Of a stretch of 64,000 bases of DNA, positions 23,484 to 35,182 are shown piece by piece. Both the position numbers and the translations under genes were made by a program. The notes under the pieces were generated by a model, which saw only the letters and a program-made list of their open reading frames with translations, searched no databases and was not told the DNA's origin. Source of the DNA: Acanthamoeba sp. SK_2022b (Eukaryota > Discosea > Longamoebia > Acanthamoebidae); assembly GCA_027943245.1 (NCBI GenBank), contig JANDJZ010000158.1, positions 39,759-103,758 on the forward strand. The letters run 5' to 3'. Every line of letters begins with the position of its first letter. The first letter of the stretch is position 1.

Positions 23484-24476
23484 GCGTTGTGTGAGGTAAG
23501 CGAGTGCGATGAGCTAAGCGAGCAGTGGCGACGGAGTGATTTTGTGTTGTCAAACAAAACAAACAAAAATTGGCCGTTTCCTAATTCAGAACGAGATGAG
23601 ATTTTTGAGTCCGTTGGGATTCGAGAAGAAGCGATTAACGGCCCTCGTGGTGTGGGACTGCGGCCGTTAACGATCAATGCAATTAAAAAACGCCCATAAA
23701 GCTTGCTGGATGAGGCACCTACTGCCAATAAGTCGATATAATCTTCAACTCAGTGGTGTAGCAAGATGCGCCGCTAAACAATTTTCCCTTCCCTGATTCT
23801 GATGATTCAACCGCTGCTGATGACCTCCATCAGCGCAGCAGAATTGTGCCAGCAACAGTAACGGGTAATGGAAGGGAATAGGGAGAGCTGAAACAACGAG
23901 GCGACGAAACGCGCAACAATTGGGTTGGTACCGCGCTACCAACAGATGGAACAGGGAAAGAATAATTGCAGGGAGATTAAGCCAACAAACAAACGAACTA
24001 AGGGTAAGGATGGGAGAGAGGACGGATGAATAGGGCGGGTACCTCGCATGGTGACGTGACCACCGAATGTGGATCGTTCGCTACCACCAGCGCCACAGCA
24101 TGCGGCGTTTCCATCTCCATCTCTTGTCCTCTTCTTCTCCTTTGTGTGCCACACTGCGGGCCACTCTCCTCTTCCTCTTTCGTACGCAGCAGAGATGACG
24201 ATTTTTGCAGATCGTGCGCACGCAAACAACAAAATCGGAGAACAAAAACGGCAAACGCTTTTCTCGCGCCCACAACCCACCGTCCGTTCTCTGCAAACCC
24301 AAACGCGCATGCAAAATTCAAACTCAACCGAAAAATTCACACCCACAGCGCAAACGCTTCAGCTGTGCACGTTTTGTGCATTCCTGGTGAAGGAAATGGT
24401 CAGAGAAAAGGATAATTAGCGGGATTGTGGATTAGCGGAGCAATCTCTGGCGCCGCGAAGAGAAGGAAAAAAAAAA
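23484..24476. other. Divergent intergenic region of about 1 kb, no gene seen
   Basis: This separates the HA-domain gene (minus) from the mL53-like gene (plus). Short ORFs on both strands lack recognisable domains or splice logic. No clear TATA element is seen. Confidence 0.45.
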
Positions 24477-25374
24477 TGTCCACTGCGCGTTGGCAATGGC
24501 GGCTCGCCCAGAAGAGGGCCCACTATGAGCTCCACTTCCTCAAATCTCTCCACTTCTCGTTCTGCCCGGCCAATAATCACCCCACCGTCGCGTACGTCCG
24601 GCCTTCCCCCCCCCCCAATCTCGGACCTGATCCCGCATCTCCAGCATGCATGACACATTCGAGCTCATCTCCTCTCGTATTGTGTTGGGCAAATTACAGA
24701 GAATTTTTGCGACGATTCACGAACGATAGGGCTCGGGCTTCGAATCCCGATTGCGAAGTGACGGTGGACGTGCTGCAGGACATCAAGACGCGGCCCTCTA
24801 TCAAAGCCGTTTATGGTGCACACCGTTTCCTTGGCCCGCGTTGCTGGTGTCGTCTTCCACGTGTGTAGTGCAGCTCACGAGTTGTGTGCGTCTACGTTGG
24901 CACAGAGAATGGCACGGAGGAGGAGCTGGACTACAACCAGCGCGTGCAGCCTCTTGTCGACTACTTCTGGCAACGGGTACCGCGCCCTCCTATCCATCCC
25001 TCCTTGTGTTTCGTTCTTCGTTTGCCTTCTCTTGAGCACTGCTGCGTGGGCTTTCCGCATCATGTCACCCTTGTGGCAGCCGTTGTGTTTCTCGTGCGTT
25101 GGCACTCACTCTCGAGCGATCGGGCGCGCGTGCGTTGTGTGTGTTGTTGTTGTTGTTGTGTCCAGAGGGCACGCCTGCAATTCTTCTCCGAGCTGCAGTT
25201 CTCGATGAAGAACGAGGAGGAAGAGAACCCGTTCCTCAACGCCGCTGCCCAGGAGGTAGCTCCCCTCACTCCCGCTCCCCGTCGGCTGTCTGCTCACGCC
25301 AGGTGGCTTTCCGTGTGCAGGAGGAGGCCAGGAAGAAGCAGGCCAAGCCGGCAGCGAAGGGCGGAAAGAAGTAA
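24477..25374 (+). CDS. Mitochondrial ribosomal protein mL53-like
   Basis: Five exons join in frame. The first is MSTARWQWRLAQKRAHYEL with an SLHFSFCPANNHPTVA strand. The second starts at the acceptor near 24699 with EFLRRFTNDRARASNPDCEV and TVDVLQDIKTRPSIKAVY. The third is ENGTEEELDYNQRVQPLVDY, the fourth RARLQFFSELQFSM with an acidic tail, and the fifth ends KPAAKGGKK at 25374. The layout (FCP, then FL, a basic helix, C-V-x-DV, a Pro and an ENG strand) matches the thioredoxin-fold L51/S25/CI-B8 group and, within it, mL53 of the mitochondrial large subunit. mS25 or mL43 are alternatives. The Arg-rich N-terminus fits a mitochondrial targeting sequence. Confidence 0.62.
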
Positions 25375-26477
25375 CTATTGTAGAGCGTTTTCATCCTCGA
25401 TGCAGTCGCTGTTTGTTGTCATTACAGCGAATAGTTTGAACGAAGAGCTTTTGTAGTCCGCAAACAACACAAGTAACGGCGAACTGCCCGTCTTAACTGT
25501 TTGCGCCCCGTCACCCATCTCACTCAGACTCAATGCAAGCCGGAACAGAGTATTTGTGGAGATTGAAATTATGTATTTGTTTTTCAGGCATACAAGACAG
25601 GGAGGGAGGACGGCGCACACCAAACGTACCTGAAAGCTGAAGGAGGGGAGAAAAGGATTAATAATAGCACATTGCACACACGAAAAGTGAATGGCAGATA
25701 TAAAGCGGATATCAGCTAAATGCATTATTAATCAGATAGGATTTTCAGACGGCACTTCCTAATGCATAATGTCATCACAGACACAGAGGAGTACAAGACA
25801 AGGGGCGGGGCAATTGCGTACCGGAACTGATCTCCGGAGGTCTCCGATGGAAAGGCCGTCGCCGAAGCACCAGCGTGAGCCTACACTGTCTGAGAGCAGT
25901 GCGAGTTAGCGCGAGTGTCAACAAAGCCACAGATAGCGGCTCAAACAGCAGTGAATCAGGAAAGTAGATGTTTCATAACGGTCGAACAGACCATCAAGTA
26001 TTAAGCCTTCTACAAATCATCCTTTAAAGGAGCGAGCTAAAGCGGCTAACGAGGGGTGAGATGTGAGTACCTTGGTTGTGTGAAGGCGGGAGAGCGGCGG
26101 AGGAATGAAGAAAGGTGTTGTGCGCGGCGAGCAAAGAGGACCACAGCGGCGTTTTGTGTTGTGTCGACAGAATAGGTTTCCCGCTTTTTTCTTGCTAACT
26201 GCTGGTTTTCTTTTTACGTTCCGGCCATTTTCCTTTTCTTTGTTCTTGGCGGAAGGATTCTTCCGGTACTTGGAATGTCCGTAGGCGGAAATTTCAGCAG
26301 ATGCTCTGGGCGTATGGGAGCAACGTGGTCTCCCGTCTCCTCGCCAACATGGCGGAGGCAGAGACGAAGCGGGGACGTGGCACTTCAGTACTCCCCACAC
26401 CCCGCCTCCAGCGCACATCAAAGAAGCCCCGCCACCCCATTTGCCCCCGCCCCCTGCCGCACGACTAGATAACCGAA
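25375..26477. other. Intergenic region of about 1.1 kb, no gene seen
   Basis: This lies between the tandem mL53-like and Ubl-AN1 genes. A minus-strand ORF at 25375-25725 is AT-rich with no conserved features. The segment near 26000-26470 has several short overlapping ORFs and is the likely promoter and 5' UTR of the Ubl-AN1 gene. Confidence 0.45.
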
Positions 26478-27119
26478 ATGAGGATCCTCGTCAAGACCTG
26501 CAGCGGCAAGACGATCGAAATGTTCGTCGAGAACACGAAAATGAGCGTGATGGGATTCAAGCGCCTCATTGCCGAAAAAGAATGCATCCCACCACAGCAC
26601 CAGCGGCTGATATTCGTCGCGGAGGAGCTCGATAATGGAAAGACCCTCGAAGAGGTGGCCAGCAAGAAGAAGAAGATGGAGGAGGCCGAAGAGGCCAAGT
26701 TGTTGGAGGGCGACGCCAGCGAGGTGGAGCTCACGTTCCATCTCATCGCCGCCGCTCCCCAATCCTCTCCAACAGCCTCCTCTCTCCTCCTCACCACCAC
26801 CACCCCCCCATCATCAATTATCGCCTCCACTGAGACCGGCAAGCGGAAACGAACAGCCGACGAAGCTTCGGCGTCTCCCGTCAAGGCAAGCCCCTCGCGC
26901 AAGCTCTCAAAGAAGTGTGCCTTTGCTGGTTGCAGCAAGCGATCCGTAGTTATCATCGGCGACTGCAAGTTCTGCAACGAGAAGTTCTGCTCTTCGCATC
27001 GGCTGGTCGAGGACCACCTCTGCTCTGCCACCGCCTCTTGCAAGCAGGCCTCCTTCGACAAAAACGCCTCCAAGCTCCTCAGCGAGAAGTGCGTGGCCCA
27101 GAAGCTGCGGCAGTACTAG
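26478..27119 (+). CDS. Ubiquitin-like / AN1 zinc-finger protein
   Basis: This is an intronless gene of 213 codons. Residues 1-65 form a ubiquitin-like fold: MRILVKTCSGKTIEMFVENT, an FKRLIAEKECIPPQHQRLIF strand-helix-strand and a GKTLEE turn. A charged, then Ser/Thr-rich linker with a KRKR basic patch follows. Residues about 146-190 are an AN1 zinc finger: KKCAFAGCSK, CKFCNEKFCSSHRLVEDHLC, with the typical Cys/His order. AN1 proteins with ubiquitin-like domains act with p97/Cdc48 and the proteasome in proteotoxic stress (ZFAND and Cuz1 families). There is no di-glycine end, so it is not processed ubiquitin. The stop TAG is at 27117. Confidence 0.88.
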   Translation: MRILVKTCSGKTIEMFVENTKMSVMGFKRLIAEKECIPPQHQRLIFVAEELDNGKTLEEVASKKKKMEEAEEAKLLEGDASEVELTFHLIAAAPQSSPTASSLLLTTTTPPSSIIASTETGKRKRTADEASASPVKASPSRKLSKKCAFAGCSKRSVVIIGDCKFCNEKFCSSHRLVEDHLCSATASCKQASFDKNASKLLSEKCVAQKLRQY

Positions 27120-27559
27120 CTCCCCCCCCCCCACGCGTCAAAATCTCCTCTTTGCCCTGGGCTTGTGGATGAGGAAGCGTGCTTATTTGTTCTTTCTGCT
27201 TCTGCTCTCCCCTATTCTCTCTGCACATACTGTAACCACTTGTAACAAATGTTCACGTCCCATCTTGCTGCTGTAATAAACGTCTCCGCTCCTTCAACGC
27301 CGCTTGCACCACGTTTTCTTGTTGCCTTGTGCTGTCAGTCTTCGCTCGCGCTACCGCTTGCGGTCGGTTACGAGTTGCACAGGCAGGGCGACCGCGTGAG
27401 GAAAGGAGTTTGGTGGTTGGTTTAACGAGAGGGGGTAGGGAGACACTGCATAGGGGCGTGATACAGGAGGTTGGAGGGCGAGGTGGTTATCTGCCACCTC
27501 GTTCTTGTGTGTGTGTGTGTGTGTGATTGGTGTCCGCGCGCGCGCAAGGCCCCTCGAGT
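27120..27559. other. Convergent intergenic region with GT repeat
   Basis: This lies between the 3' ends of the Ubl-AN1 and SAP30-like genes. It holds a poly(C) run right after the Ubl-AN1 stop, a poly(A) signal and a GT microsatellite at 27505-27526. No gene is seen. Confidence 0.6.
27275..27280 (+). terminator. AATAAA poly(A) signal of the Ubl-AN1 gene
   Basis: This canonical hexamer lies 155 bp downstream of the Ubl-AN1 stop. It is followed by a T- and GT-rich stretch that fits the downstream element. Confidence 0.6.
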
Positions 27560-28280
27560 CTAGTGGGTGGTGCGCATCAGGGTGCTGACGAAGGTCTCGA
27601 TCGTCTCCTCCTCGTCCACTGTGAGCTCGGCAAAATGCTTGGCCACTGCCCGGGCCAGCTCCTCCTTGTCTGTCTTGTTGTTCTTGGTGCGTAGGCCGTA
27701 GTGCCGTTGGTATTTCCTCAGCGCTCCGATATCCAGCTTGCCCAGGTCCACCGCCTGCAAGCCACCTCACACACATCATCACGCCATCAGTGCTTGCGAG
27801 GCTCTGGCACGAACAACGCAAACAAGGACAGTAAAACATCGTCGCGCGCAGCTGGGTCACCGTTGGCGAGAACGACAAGAAAGAAGAACGTGTAGCGGAA
27901 GGGGGCACGGAACAAACGATGAGAGAACAGGGTACTACTAAGAGACGTAAAGAAACAGAAGGCCATCAGCACGAGGCACAAGGCTGACGTTGGCGACAAC
28001 CGGTTGAACACAAAGAGATTTTAAAGAATAAAAAAAAAACTTGACTAATCCAAAAGAACGGAGCTTGTGGGGTGGCGGGAGGGAGGCGCACGGAGGAGTC
28101 GCTGCCTGCGCCAGTGCGCCTTCTTTTAGAGTTCTTGGAAGCCGAGGAGGATGCGCCTCCGTTTTGGTTGTAGTGTTGCTGTTGATAGCCGCCCTGGATG
28201 CTGCTCCTTCCCGTTGGCTGCGTCGCCGCCGCCGCCGCCGCGGTGCTGGACCTCGTCCTCTTGCTGCTGCGCGTGCTCAT
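27560..28280 (-). CDS. SAP30-like Sin3-binding protein
   Basis: The start is MSTRSSKRTRSSTAAAA at 28280. Exon 1 encodes a basic, low-complexity N-terminus with a nuclear-signal-like NSKRRRTGAG. A single phase-0 intron (about 28094-27761) leads to exon 2, which is the SAP30 Sin3-binding domain: VDLGKLDIGALRKYQRHYGL, then TDKEELARAVAKHFAELTVD and ETIETFVSTLMR, stopping at 27560. In animals and yeast SAP30 links the Sin3 PAH3 domain to the histone deacetylase complex. The zinc finger present in animal SAP30 is absent, as in many non-animal members. The function is therefore inferred as transcriptional repression in the nucleus. Confidence 0.82.
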
Positions 28281-29224
28281 TCCTTTATCTTGCTTCTTCT
28301 TCTTCTTCTTCTTCTGTATTCCGCTCTCCTTCGGGCCCTGTGTTGTGGCTGCTGTGCGCGATGGTCGGTCTCGTTCTGTTCTGTTCTGCTGGACCTCCGC
28401 GAGCACGAGACAGGAAAAACGAAAATCTGCAGCCTGGAAAAGGAAAGAGAAATGACGCAAAAGAGCTCTCTCTTCCACTTCGCGCCACTGTCCCACTGGT
28501 GGTTTCGCTCGTCCACAAGCAGCACATCAGGCCACGACGCGAACTTTCCCACAGGCGCGCCCACCTTTGCTGAATTGAGCCCCCCACGCCCAGCGTCGCT
28601 GCAGTAGCGACTGCAGTGCAACAGCGCCGCTTTTGAGTTGGCACGACGCGAATTTTCGCGTTCACGCGCCTCTTGGCGTCATTGGCCCATTGGGCGCACC
28701 AATTTGTGTGCCCTGTTTGGTACTCCCCTTGTTGGCGGGCACCGGTTTCGTTCGGGCTTTCCTCTTTTTCTTTTCAAACCGCCCGCTCGTCCCCCTTTGT
28801 CCCTTCGTCTCCCCTCTCCCTTCCCTTCTCCCTCGCACCGGTAAGGTTCTTCTCCACCATGTTTTTTTTTGTGTGTATTCATCATCCACCTTCTTCTTCT
28901 TAGTCATCCTTTGCCGGGCAGCAGATAGTGGTGAAACCAAATTCTTTCATCGATTCTCCTTTCTCATCTTGGGGGTTTAGTTATTTGTTGTTGGGTCATT
29001 CTTCGTACACGTTGCATCCCCCTTCCCCGTTGAAAATTCTCGGCGACGTTGCTTGCGCGACAACAGTTCGTAATCGTAATTACATTGTATTTGTATACAC
29101 TTCCACCGCCGGGGGGTGAGTTTATATCTACCAAGCCAACAATTTTAGTTCTATTACGGCGGGCGTGAGTTCATTATTTGACCTCATTTCTCTGCGCTGC
29201 GGTGTGTACTCGAGAAGACCGAGA
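28281..29224. other. Divergent intergenic region, no gene seen
   Basis: This separates the SAP30-like gene (minus) from the SAPS gene (plus). CACGACGCGAA followed by CTTT or TTTT occurs twice, near 28533 and 28645, and could be a shared regulatory motif. A TTTATATC stretch near 29118 lies about 105 bp before the SAPS ATG and may be its TATA region. Confidence 0.4.
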
Positions 29225-32200
29225 ATGGCGAGAAACGACGAGGTCGATATGGAAAATGATCTTCTCGATCTGTCGAAGGAGACTACGCATGCCGAAAAGG
29301 TCGAGCTTTTGGGCAAGTTGTTGGATTCCGAGAGCACCCTGTTCTCCAAGAAAATGCGTGATTGGCTCGTGAAGGATGGTACGTGTCTTCACCATCATCT
29401 CGCGCTTGGGCCCTTTTGCCTCCTGCGCGCCGGCAACGGGATAAATTCCATTCCCCTCCATGATGATCATCTTCTCCTTGATTCTCAACTGGCCTCTATC
29501 ATCTTTGGGCTACGCTTTGGATGACACCACACAGATGCTCTCAAGGTGTTGATCCACTACGTCACGCGACCGGCGAAGAAGGATGGTGAGGAGGCCACTT
29601 CCAACGGTCTCCCCTTTTCGATTTTGAACTCGGAAGAGTACATCATCTCCTCTAACAAGCGTCGCGACGCTCTGCTCGCTTCCGAGGCTGAGAAGAAAGA
29701 GCTGCGTGAGGTACTACTACCTAGGCCTCCTACCCATTAGGAGGTTTGTTAATGATCTGCTCACTCTCTTCGATTCAACACAATCAGCAGCAAAAGCAAA
29801 ACGGCGAAGAAGATTCGCTTGAAGATGAAGACGAGGATGACGATTTCGCGTTTTCCAAGGAGGCTAAGCGCGCCGACAAGGCCGCCGAAGTGTTCGTCTA
29901 CCAGGCTGGCTCGCTGCCACAGGACTTCATCGACCAGAATCTCGAGGATATTGGTATTACCCTCCCTCCCCCCCCAGTTGAGCCATTCTATTTCTGTTGG
30001 CGCTCATTCGTCTACCTTTCCTTCCTGTCTTGCTCATTCACAGTGAAGGAGATCTTCGCCATTTTCGATATTAATGCGGAAGGCGACTTCGACAATTTTG
30101 ATAAGATGTTCGCGTCGCTGTTGGGCCCCTACGGAAGCAAGGTCTTCAACGTCTTCAACAAGAACCGAAAGCTGATTCTTCACCTGCTCAACTACCTCCA
30201 CGACCCCGCTATCAGGTGCCCTCCTCCCCCTCGCCCTCTCGGTTTCAGCAGAAATGCCAAAGACGCGGGTGGCGCCGCTTTGTGGGCGCGCCGTGGCCAC
30301 GACGGTGAAGGCGTGGCTTGTGGGCGTATGAGAGGATCCCTAACCTCGTGTGGTCGCGCTTCTGTCCTGCAGCGAAACTCTGATGGGCGTCATTAAAGCC
30401 ACGCTTCCCGATCAGGTCCTGATCAACTTTTACAACGCCCTCAACGAAGACGGCTTCTGGGCGGCGCTGGGACAAAAGATCTACGGCCCTGGTACACTTT
30501 TCCTCTTCTTCTTCGCCGTCCCCATCACACTTGGCCTTCGTGCGTGAGTGCGAGCTGATGGTCATGCCCCTCCCCCAACCAGGTTCTGAGTCGTCGTTCG
30601 AGGACGCCTCTGCCTTCTTCAACCGCCTCGTGGACCTTTGCTCGACGCAGAATAACGCCGATGTGTTGTTCATGCACCTGAGCCAGGACATGAGCTTCCT
30701 CGACGGACTCGTGGACTGCATCTCCAACAACTCTGGCAACCTGCCCGCCGAGCAACAGGTAAGCTGTCCCACTTTTTCCCCCGTTGTCTCATTACGGTGG
30801 CTTCATCCGTGCCTAACTATTACTATTATTATTAAATGCAGATTGCTGCCATCAACGCTCTGCGAGCACTTCTGCTGAAGAGCGGCGAACAGCTCTACGA
30901 CACTTCTCTCGAAGCCTACACGCCCACTCCCGTTCCCAACATGCTGTCCGGCATCCACGAAGATCTCCACAACCACCTGAAGACCAGGGCCGGCTCTCTC
31001 GCACAGAGGCTTGTCGACGATGCCAAGCAGCCCAAGAAGAAGGTTGACGAAGCCGTATTTTCCACCTACAAGGTTTGTACTCCTGCGCCTTGCTCTCTCT
31101 CAGCCGCGAGCTCGCGGATTCCGCACGGCAGGTGCTGACGTGGCGTGCCGTTGTGTATCATTGTTGTTGTTGTTGTGATGGATCAGGTGGCTTCGCGTTT
31201 TACGATCCACAGAGTTCACCTCTTGGAGGTGCTTGCGGAGCTGACGCAGCAGAACCCTCAGGAGGTGCTCGACAGCTTCTCTGCTCCCCTGTGGAAGGTC
31301 CTGTCCGACTGGCTCTTTGAGCACAGGTAAGAGCGCGCTCTCTTTTGGTGCTCCGCTATGCGTGAATGGACGCTGACGATTGTCGGGGCGCTGCCTCCCC
31401 ACCCGCGCACAGGTTCAACAACATCTACCACGACCTGTTCCACAAACTGTTCAGGACTGTCATCAGGATCAACCACGTCGAGTCGATGAAGGCCCTCTTC
31501 TCGAAACACAAATTCATCACCAGAATGATTGAGCACTACAAAACCACCAGCAGCAAGGTAGGCCTACCGCGACGCTTCTCCTCTCCTCTGTCGTTGTGTG
31601 TTGTTGTTTGTGACTTGTTGAGCATGTGGAATGACGCGGGTATCGTTTTGCGCGAACTGTAGGACTCGGGCCTGCGCAGCTACATCATCCTGATGGGCAA
31701 CTATGTGCGCCTGACAGCGGACGCGCAGCCACCAGCTGAGTATCTCAAGTCTTTCCTCACTTCCCACGTTCAGTGGAAGGAGTTTGTGCCATTGCTCAAG
31801 TACTATGCGCCCGCTCTTCCCCTGATCGACCTCAGATGGCTCACGGTCCCCATTCTGCGTTCCACCGCCACCGTCATCTCCATACACACAGGGAGGACAC
31901 CATCAAGCAGTTTGTGACGGCTTTCCCTGCTCCCTCGGGCGGTCACCCCATCTCGCTGAGCCCGTTCGCCAGCGCCGAGACCTTCGGTCTGTACTCGTCG
32001 ATGGCGCCTCCCAAGCCCATCACGTCGGACGACGTTGACGTAGACCTCGGGTCGGAATGTACGTTGGGCCTCCTCCTCCCTTATCACTCCGTTGCGAGCG
32101 TGGGCTGATCGGTTGTTTGTTTGTTTGTTGTGTGATTGGCGCAGATGCCAACAACCTGGGGCTGGAGGACGCTTCCGTGTATGTTGAAACCAAGAAGAAG

Positions 32201-32521
32201 AGGAAGCGGAAAAGGAAGTCCAAGAACAAGAAGGCGGCCGGCGAGGACAAGGGCGAGAACGCGGAGGGCGAAGGAGAGGAGGGCGATGGCGATGACAGCG
32301 ATGGATCGGACGACGAGGAGGACGAGGACGAAGACGCTCCCGCCCTCGAAGACGAGGCTCCCGCGCTCGAGGACGAGACGCCAAACGACTCCACCGAGTC
32401 GCCATCAAACGCCACGGAGCAGAACAACAGCTCCGCCGCCGCTGCCGTTGAGGAGGGCAAGAAGGGCGATGACGCTGGCGCTGTCGCGGCCGAGTCCCCC
32501 GCCGAGAACGCCTCGGCCTGA
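29225..32521 (+). CDS. SAPS-domain protein (PP6/Sit4 phosphatase regulatory subunit)
   Basis: About a dozen exons start at ATG 29225. The body is an all-helical repeat fold of the SAPS family: KVELLGKLLDSESTLFSKKM, DALKVLIHYVTRP, KEIFAIFDINAEGDFDNFDK, VFNKNRKLILHLLNYLHDPA, SETLMGVIKATLPDQ, IAAINALRALLLKSGEQLYD and VASRFTIHRVHLLEVLAELT. SAPS proteins are regulatory subunits of the PP6/Sit4 phosphatase, acting in cell-cycle, TOR and trafficking control. The last exon is a Lys/Arg-rich patch (KKKRKRKRKSKNKK) followed by a long acidic Glu/Asp tail, ending at 32521. Introns are about 60-150 bp with standard borders. Confidence 0.8.
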
Positions 32522-32825
32522 TCTTGTGGCCCCTCGGCTGTGTCCTCCGAGCCACCGGTCAGCCAGGCCTCAACAACAACAACAACACACGCCGTCCCCC
32601 CTTTCCTGCTCGCCAGCCCGCGGACCAGCCGCACGCGCTCGTGGTGTGAAGCTGTAAGGCGGCCTCTTTGCCATTTTGTACCGAATTGAAATCTACAAAA
32701 CACTAAAATCTCTATCCATAGGCTCTCTGATGTGGCGCTGATTGAATGAGTGAAAGGGGAAGCTCTCTGTGTGGTTTCTAATCGCGTATGTACAGTTAAA
32801 CAAAAATGGAGATGAAGGGGGAAAA

Positions 32826-33566
32826 TCATCTGGCCTCGGCTGCGGTGTGAGAGCGCATGACCGGCTGCAACGCGTCGACGACCTCGCGCAGGCCCTTGGC
32901 GGCGGCCAGCTCGATGGCCATGCCAATGTGCTCCTTCTTGAACTGGAAGACCTTCGAGGGATCGCGCAATATGGCCACGACCATGTGCACGAAGCCACGC
33001 TCGGCGCAGTAGTAGAGATTGCGCGCCGATTTGAAGGGCCAGAACACCCGCAGCTCGCGTAGTCGGCAGAGCACCACCTCCTTCATCTTTCCGTTCGCCG
33101 CCAGCCCACGCCCATCCTCTTGGCAAGCTTCGATCTCCATCTTCGTGTCATCTTCGTTCTTCATGTCCACGTCAGCAGGGCTGAACATGTTCGACATGAG
33201 CGAGGAACAAATTGTTCCATGTTCCTCGAGAAGGGACGACCAGGGCGCTTGTCCGCCGAAGAGTTGTGCGGCCACGGCGCGCCAGAAGGCGTCGGTCGCA
33301 GTCAGCGCTCGCCACTGTCGATTGACGAGACACACATGCCGCACGATATCCCCCACGGGTACGCGGCAGAGGACCTGGAGCTGCATTTCGATGGGCAGCA
33401 TCGTCGAAAACAGAGGATCCTCGGGCTCGTCCAGCTTGGCGGTCGTCATCTTGGACGATGATTGAGGAAAGTTCGACAGAATCGAGATTTCCTCAACGTT
33501 CTTCTTGGCTTCGCGAACCGAATGGATAGGGTCGTGATTGTTGAACGAGTCGTGAGCGCACGCCAT
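32826..33566 (-). CDS. F-box protein with ankyrin-like C-terminus
   Basis: This is a single open frame of 246 codons. The start is at 33566; an in-frame Met at 33449 is an alternative. Residues about 55-100 form an F-box: MLPIEMQLQVLCRVPVGDIV, VCLVNRQWRALTATDAFWRA. A middle acidic linker is followed by two helix pairs resembling degenerate ankyrin repeats: SARNLYYCAERGFVHMVVAI and GMAIELAAAKGLREVVDAL. F-box proteins bring substrates to SCF ubiquitin ligases through Skp1, and the ankyrin-like part would be the substrate-binding end. The gene faces the SAPS gene, with 304 bp and no gene between them. Confidence 0.68.
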   Translation of the reverse strand: MACAHDSFNNHDPIHSVREAKKNVEEISILSNFPQSSSKMTTAKLDEPEDPLFSTMLPIEMQLQVLCRVPVGDIVRHVCLVNRQWRALTATDAFWRAVAAQLFGGQAPWSSLLEEHGTICSSLMSNMFSPADVDMKNEDDTKMEIEACQEDGRGLAANGKMKEVVLCRLRELRVFWPFKSARNLYYCAERGFVHMVVAILRDPSKVFQFKKEHIGMAIELAAAKGLREVVDALQPVMRSHTAAEAR

Positions 33567-34062
33567 GGCCCGTACGTAGCTGGGTGGTTAAGCCGAGATG
33601 GGTAATACCTAACAGTTGAGGATTGAGGGACGGCAGCACAACACAGGCGCACCACCCACAGCCAAACGGGCACAATTCCCAACCCTCGCCGGTTTACCCG
33701 CAGAGGTATCAGAATTTCAAGTAAGTTGTTGGTGTACTGCTCGATCCCCCGCTATCTTGCCTCCGCCTGTGTTGCGGGAGAGTGCGCTGGTGGGCCTCCT
33801 CTGTGGCCGCGAGCCCTACGTGCCGCTGCCGGCGTTGCTCGCCGTTTGTGTGTTGCATGTTGCCGCCTCGCAGTGTGCTGCGGGTGGCGTAGCTTGCTCA
33901 TGCAGGAGGAGCCTGCCTTGCACTGCAGTGCAATGGTGGTTGGGTAGTGAGCTCTGCGGCCGAGCCCGAGAGCGCAAGCACACAGGAACGAGAAAGAGAA
34001 AAGGAGCGGAAAGAGAAATCTTTCGGAGGCCGAGTTGTTGTGTTGTGTGGCCGGAGAGGGAG
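33567..34062. other. Divergent intergenic region, no gene seen
   Basis: This lies between the F-box gene (minus) and the GNAT gene (plus). A plus ORF at 33616-34218 overlaps the first GNAT exon in another frame and has no domain. The segment should hold both promoters. Confidence 0.45.
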
Positions 34063-34975
34063 ATGGAGGGGCAGCCTGCGCAGCGTAAGTTCGCCATCAG
34101 GGTGTACCAGCCTACGGACAATAGCCGCGTGGTTGACCTCTTCATTGAGGTGAGTTTTTTTTTTTTTTTTTTTTTTTTTTGTAATCCACTTGGTGGAGTC
34201 AACGAGAGGCGGACATAACCTGTTGAGCCTGCCAGGGGATGCTGGAGTACTTGGACGATATGCCTGCCGCGAGGCGCCAAAGCGTTGAGCCTATGGTATC
34301 CCCCCCCCCCATCTATTGTTCCGTCTCGGCGCTGATGTAGGCTCACTCGCTGGGGTGCGCTCAGCTGAACAAGTACATCGAAGGCTCGCTTGCTGATGAC
34401 CTAAGCGATATGGACAAAGCGTACTTCAATCGCGCCGAGGCGCCCAAGGGCAACTTCTGGGTCGTTACCGAACAGACGGAAGGTGCGTAGACCACGAACA
34501 GCGTCGGGTACATGACTGGGCGCTGCACCTCACCTCCCCCTGTCCCGTCTTGGGGAGAGCAGATGGTGAAATAGTGCAGGGCATGGTCGGACTTGAGTAC
34601 AAGAACGATCAGGAGGCTGAGCTGAGGCGTATGAGCATCTCCAAGAACGCCCGGCGACAGGTAAAGGCTGCGATGTCATCATTGCCCGCGCGCGCCATAG
34701 CACTGAAAGATCCAACGGCGCTTGTGTGCGGGTGCGTGTGCGTGACTGAACTGTGGCGGCAGGGTCTGGCGAAGAAGCTGCTGGATCACTTGGTGACTTT
34801 CGCGCGGGATCAGGGCTTCCAGAAGGTGGTCCTCACCACCGGCCAGCACATGCCGCAGGCCAACACCTTGTATGCCCTGTACGGATTCAAGAGGGTGAAG
34901 GAAGACCCCATCGGCGTGTGGTATGAGTATGACATTCCCAAGCACGGCGCCCTGCCCCTCAAGGCCGCCCAATGA
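34063..34975 (+). CDS. GNAT-family N-acetyltransferase
   Basis: The start is MEGQPAQRKFAIRVYQPTDN at 34063. Later exons give KYIEGSLADDLSDMDKAY, a FWVVTEQTE strand, GEIVQGMVGLEYKND (the central beta strand), AELRRMSISKNARRQGLAKK (motif A with R-R-Q-G-L-A acetyl-CoA loop, split by an intron after the Gln), LLDHLVTFARDQGFQKVVLT, and ANTLYALYGFKRVKED with the GNAT-typical YALYGF. The stop is at 34973. Such enzymes move acetyl from acetyl-CoA to an amine; the substrate is unknown. A 26-bp poly(T) run sits in intron 1. Confidence 0.82.
34155..34180 (+). repeat. Poly(T) run in GNAT intron 1
   Basis: This uninterrupted 26-bp T run lies 6 bp after the donor site. The opposite strand is poly(A), so it could be a fossil retroposed tail or slippage. 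Confidence 0.95.
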
Positions 34976-35182
34976 ACTGTCCTCGTCGCCGAATGGGTTG
35001 TGTGACGCTGGCGTGTTTTTTTATTTTTCCCCCTAATTGTGTGAAGCGTCAACTCCACTTCCCCTTCGTGTCGTCGGCTGCCACATCCATCATAAGAGCG
35101 CAGCAGGTGTTTCTCAGCCAAAGGGCGGGCCTCCGCCGCCCCCGCCCCCGCCCATCCCGGGGTGGCCGAAGCCCCCGCGCGT

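Noticed and set aside
24725..24760. tRNA-like TTCGAATCC
   Set aside because: It resembles a tRNA B-box but lies in an exon of the mL53-like gene and no cloverleaf can be drawn around it.
34155..34180. Retroposed gene suggested by poly(T)
   Set aside because: No intronless gene copy or target-site duplication is visible next to it; it is within a normal intron.
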